Under the pieces are notes generated by a model that was not told where the DNA came from, searched no databases, and saw only the letters and a program-made list of their open reading frames with translations. A program made the translations under genes and the position numbers. Below, in pieces: positions 57,000 through 64,000 of a DNA stretch of 64,000 nt. Every line of letters starts with the position of its first letter. The stretch's first letter is position 1. The DNA comes from Roridomyces roridus (lineage: Eukaryota; Basidiomycota; Agaricomycetes; Agaricales; Mycenaceae): NCBI GenBank assembly GCA_029378245.1, contig JARKIF010000005.1:1488001-1552000 (forward strand). The letters are read 5' to 3'.

Positions 57000-58830
57000 A
57001 CTTCAGACGAGAACGCGGCACATTCAGAGCATCTGGGACAGGTGAGTACAAAACCAGCTGCTGCGGATGAATCGTCACCTCGGCTGATGTTGAAGTTGCC
57101 CCGGGTGGAAGTTTGGGTCGAAGAGGATGGGCTGTCGGTGGAAAAGCGGAGCGCGGGATGTTGACTCCGTCGTTGGCGAAGGAGAAGACATAGGAACCTG
57201 CAGTTTTGAAGTCGGTAAAACAGTATTTGTATGAAGGAGACGACCAACTTCATGCGCGAACCCGGTGAGATTTTGTGCTACGGAAACGTTGGATGAGGTG
57301 GATATGAGGGAAAGAGAGAAGAGGGACACACCGTTCAACCCGTTCCCCGCGACCGACTCGAGTGTAGGGGATGCCGTGGGTCTCTCTTCGAGCTAATAGA
57401 AGTTAATAACTTTTCAAGAGAATAACGAACCTGTACGGTTCGACTGCGTCGCGAGGTTTGGTGGGGAGCGGAGCGAGAGAAAACAGGACGAAAATCAGGA
57501 GCTGGCAATGTATGATGCTTTCAGACGTACGCTACGACAATGATGAGTATGAATTATGTGGGAACAACGAGGGAGGACATACATTGGCACAAACATCTAA
57601 GTTCCGCAGAGAGAAAGCCAAGGCTCATGAAATCTGAGCGTTGCACCGAGAAGGGCAGTAAGTGAGGAGAAAACAAAGGGATAGGGTGGCAACGCACGTG
57701 AGCTCCAACACAGCTCGCCGCAGCCGGATCCAGACTGGCACGCGCTCGTGGACAAACGCGGGTGCAAGTGCGGCGGCTGTTACGCATATTGACGAAAGTT
57801 TGGTGGGATAGGCGGAATGCTTAGAGCGTCGGCCGCTGTACACACGTTGGGATGGTATCGGGGACGCGGCAGCGAGCTGGGCGTCCAGAGGAGTAACGGG
57901 TGGGCTGCAGTGGATCGTTGGGTGAAGGAGATGGAAGATTGGAGCCATCGCGCAGGCACGCACGGCTGATCTTGTCATTTCGGCTCGGGGACTTGCAAAC
58001 CATCATCGTCAAAGCGCCAAGGGGGCCGTGGGGGCGAGAATTGGGTACTTTATAGTCGATTGGTTGAGTTACTACGAGGATTGGAGCGAGGGAGAGGCAC
58101 GTACGTTGTTTGTGCGTCACGATACGTCGACATGGCAGTCGACGTAAACAAACATGCAGAGTCCGGGGGAGGAGGGTGAGGTACTGGAATGTCGTTTGGT
58201 GGAGTCCATACGAGATCTGGAGCGAAGAAAAGCGGTCACGGCATCGATCTTGCATGACGGCGCGAGTTGGAGAACGTTGCAGGCTGTCAATGGGGTCGTA
58301 AGATGCAGAGTCTGTACCAACGAAAAAGGTCCACGGACCTGCTCTGCAGAGGCGCCCCCAAAAAGATGAATGGCCATCACACCGAGCCCCAGATTGAAGC
58401 GACACAATAGGCAGAGTACATGGAGGATACTGGGACGTCGTCCGCACGACAGCGCTTGAAGGCTGGGACACAGGAAGAGAGCGCAGGCGTTGACGCTCGA
58501 GGTCTTGGCAGAAGAGTCCGCAACGTGCAATTTTCCGTGGATAGCTGGGTTCCTATGTGGTGCGAGGAGTCTCGAGCGACGCTGGAGGAAGCAGGAATGT
58601 GGCTATCCGGCTGGTTAGCTGTGAATGGGGAGGAGAGCAAGTAGCACGCACCTGCACTCGCGATGTCTCCAGCATCGCTAACGCCGCCAACGGCATCAAG
58701 ACCGTTCAAAACCAGTGAAGAAGGAGATATAGAGAGTGGATGGGATGGCCTGAATACGTGTATGAGACGGGCATAGGCAAGGATACTCGACATTCCTGTC
58801 ACTCTCGATGAGCTCCGAACGGGGTCCATA
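57000..58830 (-). other. Possible decayed or multi-exon gene, unidentified
   Basis: Minus-strand frames contain patches that look protein-like (APAFVHERVPVWIRLRRAVL, AGSYVFSFANDGVNIPRS-like after splicing, and Pro/Ser-rich runs), with candidate splice sites, but no continuous model or domain could be built. It lies between the two related repeat arrays. Could be a lineage-specific membrane or secreted protein, or a relic. Confidence 0.25.
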
Positions 58831-59925
58831 CTGGCCCAATCTGGGGCGGGGCTGGATTCAATGAAGCGTGGGGCGTCTTATGGCACCAATATCGATCGCC
58901 AGAGCAAACGGCAGGGCCATCGGTATGGGCGATGGTGCGCGATGAGCGGGATGGTGAAAGTGATGGTGAGATCAAAGTCTGTCAACGCCATCACGTGGAC
59001 ACATCACGCGCGTATTCGTGCCTCTATTCCACTCGGTCGAGTGAGGTACGCGCGTATTTCTACATCCTATGCGAGAGTGAGAGATATATCTCGTCGGATG
59101 CGGTGTTCTTAATAGTACGTATTTGACTTTATGTATCTCAAAGCACGCAGGGGAGCCGTCCCGAGAACTTGAAGCGCCGCCATCCCGAGACAAGACGATA
59201 AGTACATGTACATAGTCGACGACCCACGCGAGTGCGACTAGTCAGCGCACACTGGCTCTTCAGGGAGAATTTCAGACATTGACGCGCCGCGACGCCGATT
59301 GCCCGCCTGGCAATTTATGTACCCTGGGGAGATCATCATAGATGAGGGCGCCGAGCAGGAGACGGAGAGATGTCCAGACGAATCAAATGAGTTCAAAATG
59401 TAGAATGGCTCTCGCACTACTCACCGTACAAGTATCAAGCAGGTATTCCAGTGCGTAGTAAGAGAGCTTCCCCCATTCTACACATGAATACCTGACCTTG
59501 AATCTTGAACAGATTCAGAGTCAAAAAATCGTCGGGAGTTCCAAATCAAGCTCAAGTTAACGTTCAAGTTTGAGTGCAGGACCGAGAAGAGATACCAACA
59601 ATTAAACAACGATGCCGACTCTCGCATCAATAGATTCACTGCCGGATCACAACCAGCTGAAATGCCGAGACCCATATACTTACTTGCCGGGTAACCGAGT
59701 TCTCCGGGTCAAGATCCCGGTGACAGTCTTTCCAATGAGCTTCTATGATTGTTCTTGGAACTTGATTTGTCCTTCACATTGCCCACCAACCCACTTTGAC
59801 CCGCAGGCTCCTCAAAACTTGAGTTACTACAACTGAGTACCATGAAGGTTTGAGGGTCCTTGGTGGACAAAACCTGGAATTGTGCAGGGATGTGTGGTTC
59901 TTTCTTCAAATCTCAACAAAAATCT
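58831..59925. other. No gene recognised
   Basis: Roughly 1.1 kb with only short frames on both strands. From about 59480 the sequence becomes AT-rich and has repeated tcaag/cttga words, merging into the palindrome cluster to the right. Confidence 0.4.
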
Positions 59926-60610
59926 CAAGATCTTGAAAGATTTGGCTCATTTTGAAAGTTGAATCAAGTTCTTGCAACATCCATTGATATCTTGCTAGTT
60001 TTTGCATGATGTCGTCTTTTAAGCAGGGTTCAGGTGATATTTTCTGCACTGCAAGGATGCAAGATCTTGTGAGTCAGACAACAAATGGAAACAGATAAAA
60101 AATTGATACTGGAATCACCAATTCTGTGGAGTGTCACAAGATCTTGGAAGCTTAAAGACAGCAAGTATCGGAGCAAATCCCACATGGCAATCACTGATTT
60201 TCTGATTGCCACCAACTCGGGTTGCTGATCCGTTGGCAGCCGAACCACCAGGAAACAGATAGATCACTCTGTTGCGCCCTTCAACATAAAATGATTGATC
60301 ACAGTTGCGGCTTGAACTCGGCCACTACGGCACCACCAACTCTGGTGAGATCTTGCATCCCTATTAGACTTGATGAGCCATATTTTGACTTTCAATCTTT
60401 CAAAATCTTCGAACATTCGCGGCAAATCCGTGGCCTCAAAATGAATCAGTGGCACTTGCACAAACTTTCAAGGTCTTGTGGGGAGGAAATTTCCCAAGAT
60501 CTTGCAAGATGATGGTCAAATAATACCAGGGCAAGTTGACAATCATCCAATGTCTTCCAAGATCTTGAACAAACTGGAAAATCTTGCCAAATCTTGCAAG
60601 ATCTTCGAAG
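59926..60610. repeat. Cluster of CAAGATCTTG palindromes
   Basis: Exact copies of the 10-bp palindrome CAAGATCTTG at 59926-59935, 60060-60069, 60137-60146, 60495-60504 and 60558-60567, with near copies at about 60350, 60470 and 60597. It sits in an AT-rich stretch without a coding gene. Five exact copies in 650 bp is far above chance. Meaning unknown: binding sites, transposon subterminal repeats, or decayed tandem repeats. Confidence 0.7.
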
Positions 60611-60684
60611 ATGTCACGGAAATGGTGGTGGTGGCAACAAGAAAACACCTTTTGTCCACCAAGGGCCTTCATATGAAGGAACTC

Positions 60685-60840
60685 GGCCATAGTTCCTCGA
60701 AAAATAGTTCCTGCTGGGCACTCACCTGTAGTTCCTCAAACTTGCTCATTTGTGAGCTCCCAGGAGGGTACTTGGATGTAGTGCCCCCAAAAGCACTCAG
60801 AATCTAAGCACTACATCTGAGTTCCTAAATCTCATAAATA
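60685..60840. repeat. Second array of gagttcct/gtagttcc-type degenerate repeats
   Basis: Copies such as tagttcctcgaaaaatag, gtagttcctcaaacttgc, cttggatgtagtgccccc and tacatctgagttcct, in the same style as the array at 56640-56960. The two arrays bracket about 3.7 kb. Immediately to the right lies the MITE. Confidence 0.55.
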
Positions 60841-60843
60841 GTA

Positions 60844-61179
60844 GGTGCGTTCAAAGTTAAAATTTCACCCGGTGTGCAACGGGTTGTGCAACGGGTTTTG
60901 GATTTCCACAACGAATGTCGCACCGGGTTTTTGGATGGTGCGTTCAAAGTTGAAACCCGTTGCGATGGCTGGTTTGACGGGGCCTAAGAAGCACTACCCG
61001 CTGATCCGGTGATTACCGACGCAGGAACTCGGCAGAAACCCATCACAACGGGTTTTGGCCACAACGGGTTTCACTCACCGGATAAAAAGTCGGTGAGCAA
61101 AAAACCTGTTGAGCAAAATCCGGTGTGAAATCCACAACGGATTCCACACCGGGTCCTCATCGTCAACTTTGAACGCACC
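60844..61179. mobile_element. MITE with ~15-bp terminal inverted repeats and TA duplication
   Basis: Begins ggtgcgttcaaagtt at 60844 and ends with the inverse aactttgaacgcacc at 61179, flanked by TA on both sides (60842-60843 and 61180-61181), the Tc1/mariner pattern. After the first 15 bp the ends stay related (cccggtgtg and its inverse cacaccggg). The interior is filled with copies of acccgttgtg/caacgggt in both orientations. A third copy of the terminal sequence, ggtgcgttcaaagttgaaac, lies inside at 60937, as if one element had been nested or partly duplicated. 336 bp, no coding capacity. Confidence 0.8.
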
Positions 61180-61739
61180 TAGTGCCTTGGCACTCAGACC
61201 AAGTACCTTTACTTCCCACAGTGTCCAACGTTTCGTCAACCTCGTCCCAAGCTTCATCTTCACTCGAGTCCCTTCCTTGCCTATCGCTGAACGGCGAAGA
61301 GGATCGACTGGTGGATATATGTCTACTCACAACCACCATCTCACGGACTTTCCTCAGCACTTCCCCTTCTAGCGATTTCAAAACCGCCAATGGAAGCGAC
61401 ACCGGCGGTACCCAAGGGAAGAAGGTGGAATGCCTTCCCGGCAAATCTACATCAAGGGTACGGGAGACGCGCAGAACATCACCGAGTGTGCTACATCGGA
61501 CAGCACTTTTTGGCCAGCCCGATCTTGATGATTGGCAAGCTCTGTGATGTGGCATTACCTTGCTTGCCAAGGTTTACTCTCCCAGGTCATAATTACATAA
61601 CTTGCTTTCTTTTATATTGTGATCCAATCATCTCTGGTAGAAGGCTGCTTCTCTCCCGCATATATTGTTCTGAACTTCTTGTCGAAGTTTTTTTTTGCCC
61701 AGAGTATGTAGAAGTACGAGTGTAAAAAGTCGTTATGGG

Positions 61740-62290
61740 CCCGGCTGCGTTTTCAAGGTATATAAGGGATACTGATTGCTTTTTTTTCCGATCAAGTCGG
61801 ACATCATGAAATCCACCACTATCCGCCGCCGTTGCCGCCAACCATGTCGCGCTTTCGGCTCACCAATGTGCCCACCTGCGATTGGAAGCAAACAGCTGAT
61901 GCCAGAGAACGAACAGATCGTGCAAGCGCGTGCTGCTGCTGCAAGAACATGATCTCTGGTACTCCAGTGCATCCCATCCCTTCGAAGGCTCGCGCTCCAA
62001 CCTCCGTCCTCCCTCCACGTGTCCGCTTCCTCCTTCCACCCATGTTTGTCTGGCCGTCTTGAATGTGCCACTCGACATGGAAGACTGGACTCTGGCCGTC
62101 TCGACTCTCGAATGTGTTTCTCTCCCACGTCAAATCGGTGGCACTCGCTATTCGGCCGACATCGCCCAGCTCGATGTCCTGGTGGAGCCGTCCGTCCTGC
62201 CCGCTCGCACCTTCCCCTCAAGCATGGTGCTGACATTAGCTTGGTGTCGCCCACCCACAAGAAGGCTCGCAAAGACTAGTTACTAATTTA
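61740..62290 (+). other. Possible gene remnant inside the insertion
   Basis: Between the HCE and CC parts of the broken deaminase copy. Plus-strand frames read SRFRLTNVPTCDWKQTADAR and VLNVPLDMEDWTLAVSTLEC, which look coding, but stops separate them and no full model emerges. Could be cargo of an insertion or a captured fragment. Function unknown. Confidence 0.25.
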
Positions 62291-62312
62291 TATGTCCTCT
62301 TTTGTAGTGTCT

Positions 62313-62406
62313 CTCATTTGTAGCTTTATCTCTCTCTTGTATCGTCTCTCTCTTGTAGCCTCATTTGTAGCTTTATCTCTCTCTTGTATCGTCTCTCTCT
62401 TGTAGC
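62313..62406 (+). repeat. 47-bp tandem duplication
   Basis: Two adjacent copies of a 47-bp unit beginning ctcatttgtagctttatc, at 62313-62359 and 62360-62406, embedded in a CT-rich stretch (tctctctcttgta). It lies in the extra DNA within the broken deaminase copy. Confidence 0.8.
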
Positions 62407-62757
62407 TTCTCTCTGTTAATATATTATGGCTGGTTCCGGTTCTCCTCCCCCTCCCGCAAGCAAGGTTTTAGCTGGCAAAGCCAGCGCTTCCGAGTCAATT
62501 GTGTGTCTCCATTTGCAACAGGAAATTACTTGCATCATCACTAGTCTCGGGGAGCGATTCCAGCGCCGAAGCCATCACACCAGCTTCGCAGTGACAAGCC
62601 CCACTTTCCAGAACAGTCGGATCGAATTCTGTTTCTTGAATCTTGGCGGTGATAGCCTTGAAAGTCATGTCGTCCCAGCCGCCCCGGATCCTCCAACCTG
62701 AGTACAGATCGCTGGGCTGCAAAGGCATCAATGGGGTTCTTGGGAGGTCCAAGACAG

Positions 62758-63928
62758 CATCTGGAAAACACACTTGTCTAGATAGATCTACATAGAGTCC
62801 CATAGAGCAGTAGGCACATAGGCATGTACCCTCTACATGAGAGCCGGGTGGCTCTATGATAGACACTGGTAGATGATTGTGCCGTAGGGCCATAGAGCCA
62901 TAGAGCTATATAGGTCTACATAGAGGCCGAGCTCCGCTAATCAAAAACGGTGTTGGTATGCTAGCGAGCCCCGGAAGTGTTGTCGCTGTCGGGAAGATTC
63001 GGAAAATTGCACCAATAGCAGATAGGAAAAAGAATAGAATTGCTCTACATAGTACACAGTGCACCCAACAATTTTAATAAGATGATGCATCGCGCCGCTG
63101 AAGGCTGCCTCGCGGGGTGCGAGGCCCGAGATCGTTGCGACGGCGACGGCAACATCTTGATGGTCTTCCAGCATTGATGCCTTGTGCGGCCGCTCGCGTG
63201 CTTGACGCCGCTAACGAACGAGGTCGAGGGGTCGAAGAGATCAGACAAGGACGATTTGAAAGTTAAACAGGAGACTGGATGCGGGGCTTGAGCTTGAGGA
63301 CTGAGTGAGGGCGAGGAGGATTGGGCCTTGAGATTGAGAGTATACTTGGGGTCGGGGGTCTTAACGGAAGCGGGAAACTTGAGGACAGTAGAGGAGGTGT
63401 CCTTTGGAGGCCTTGAGTTGACATCTTCAATGATACAAGGCATTTTTCAGTCTTGAGCGGCACTGGGACTCCGGAGGCGAAGGGAGCGGAGGGGGGACAC
63501 CGGCTGAGGCGCTGCACGGTGGGTGGGTGTAGGATACTAGAAAGGGAGACGTCGGCATGATGTTGAGTTGTTGAGGGCGTCGAAGGGGCGGGGACCGAAG
63601 GGACGACGAGGAGGGGAGGAGGGAGGACGACATGGAGGAAGGAAGAAAAGGGCATTGATATGGCGTGAGCGGTGATCCGCGCACGGACCTCTTCAGAGAC
63701 TCGTGCAAAGTGCGTTGCATCCGGAATTTTGCTAAGTCAAAAGGCCCCGGCCACATCTATGATAGAGACCAGTAGCATAAATGCTCTTTCAGAGACAGTG
63801 GTCACTATCAAGAGAGTTGGTGTCTATATAGCTCTATGGAGAGCCATCAGTTCTATCAATCACTATTCCGAGACAACGGATCTATCACGGCACCTGGTCT
63901 CTATCTGTGCAAACAGCGTTTCCAGATG
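62758..63928. mobile_element. ~1.17-kb terminal-inverted-repeat element splitting the deaminase-like copy
   Basis: The left end (62758) reads catctggaaaacacacttgt then ctagataga; the inverse of the right end (63928) reads catctggaaacgctgtttgc then acagataga. Ten terminal bases are identical, followed by matching ttg and agataga blocks. Just inside both ends are runs of related words (ctctatgatagacactgg, catagagctatatag and their inverses). The interior (about 63045-63756) has minus-strand Ser/Pro-rich frames, for example PPKDTSSTVLKFPASVKTPD, that do not look like a transposase, so it is probably non-autonomous and may carry a captured fragment. Ends are a best guess and no clear target duplication was seen. 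Confidence 0.55.
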
Positions 63929-64000
63929 AGAGAGGTGGATAGCAAGAGGCTTCTTGGACAGTTTATTGGCCAAGATGTAGTGCACAGCAGTCGTCCAAGC
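63929..64000 (-). pseudogene. Upstream fragment of the broken deaminase-like copy (runs off right edge)
   Basis: The minus strand from the right edge reads AWTTAVHYILANKLSKKPLA, which matches CAWTTAVRYIVQRR of the intact copy at about 55040. It therefore continues the broken copy on the far side of the inverted-repeat element. The remaining N-terminal half lies beyond the window. Confidence 0.6.

Larger units (their letters stand above)
61182..62757 (-). pseudogene. Broken OTT_1508-type deaminase-like copy (C-terminal part)
   Basis: Paralogue of the gene at 54323-56447. From right to left it reads DLPRTPLMPLQPSDLYSGWR, GACHCEAGVMASALESLPE with HCE at 62585-62593, then, about 1.07 kb later instead of ~0.2 kb, LPIIKIGLAKKCCPM, and in another frame CSTLGDVLRVSRTLDVDLPG, RHSTFFPWVPPVSLPLAVLK. 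Two bases are missing inside the CCxxC region compared with the intact copy, so the catalytic Cys motif and reading frame are lost. About 0.9 kb of extra DNA sits between the HCE and CC motifs, and the N-terminal half is separated by the element at 62758-63928. The C-terminus runs into the MITE boundary. Clearly non-functional. Confidence 0.65.

Noticed and set aside
57821..58471. 216-codon minus frame
   Set aside because: Composition is Arg/Ser/Pro/Thr-rich without domain or helix pattern; stays listed only as part of a possible decayed gene.
60844..61179. CRISPR-like array because of repeated acccgttgtg words
   Set aside because: Repeats are in both orientations, irregularly spaced, and lie inside a TA-flanked inverted-repeat element of a eukaryote.

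Overview
The window is nuclear DNA from a filamentous basidiomycete, most likely a mushroom-forming agaricomycete. Genes are packed 50-300 bp apart on both strands. They are cut by many 45-60 nt introns with GTRNGT-like donors, CTRAY-like branch points and YAG acceptors, and several micro-exons occur. The families (Kre9/Knh1 cell-wall protein, Zn2Cys6 regulator with fungal-trans domain, BTB/KTD protein, VID27, eukaryotic RdRP, expanded fungal deaminase-like proteins) fit this. Gene models below were spliced by hand using frame and family conservation, so exon edges are inferences.

Left and centre (1-53.5 kb) are a conventional gene-dense chromosome arm: Kre9-like protein (partial, -), Zn2Cys6 factor, ESCRT-III VPS24, NAD-isocitrate dehydrogenase subunit 1, SSD1/DIS3L2 RNA-binding protein, BTB protein, Rpr2/Snm1-type protein, a small unknown protein, VID27, a DUF7704-like membrane protein, 3-ketosphinganine reductase, fluoride exporter FEX, CK2 beta, ribosomal protein eL36, a VTT/Tvp38 membrane protein, a Ca-regulated mitochondrial carrier, an SDR, pyruvate dehydrogenase E1 beta, HIS4, a conserved unknown, NAD-isocitrate dehydrogenase subunit 2, an alpha/beta hydrolase, an amidohydrolase, TspO, a DUF262 protein, DCC1, glutamine synthetase, AP-1 sigma, an RNA-dependent RNA polymerase and an ER J-protein. 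A metabolic theme is visible: both IDH subunits, PDH E1 beta, glutamine synthetase and HIS4 feed or use 2-oxoglutarate, glutamate and glutamine.

The right end (53.8-64 kb) is different: low gene density, decayed frames, inverted-repeat elements, short palindrome clusters and degenerate direct repeats. It holds one apparently intact and one broken copy of a fungal OTT_1508-type deaminase-like gene. The broken copy is split by a ~1.17 kb terminal-inverted-repeat element and carries a second insertion of roughly 0.9 kb. A MITE with TA duplications lies at its 3' end.

Two sequence-quality signals stand out. At least five introns in four genes appear to use GC-AG borders. Several conserved genes (glutamine synthetase three times, DUF262, SSD1) carry single extra bases that break otherwise well-conserved frames, which most likely are assembly errors but need checking. 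I found no convincing tRNA, rRNA or CRISPR, and no clearly new multi-gene system.
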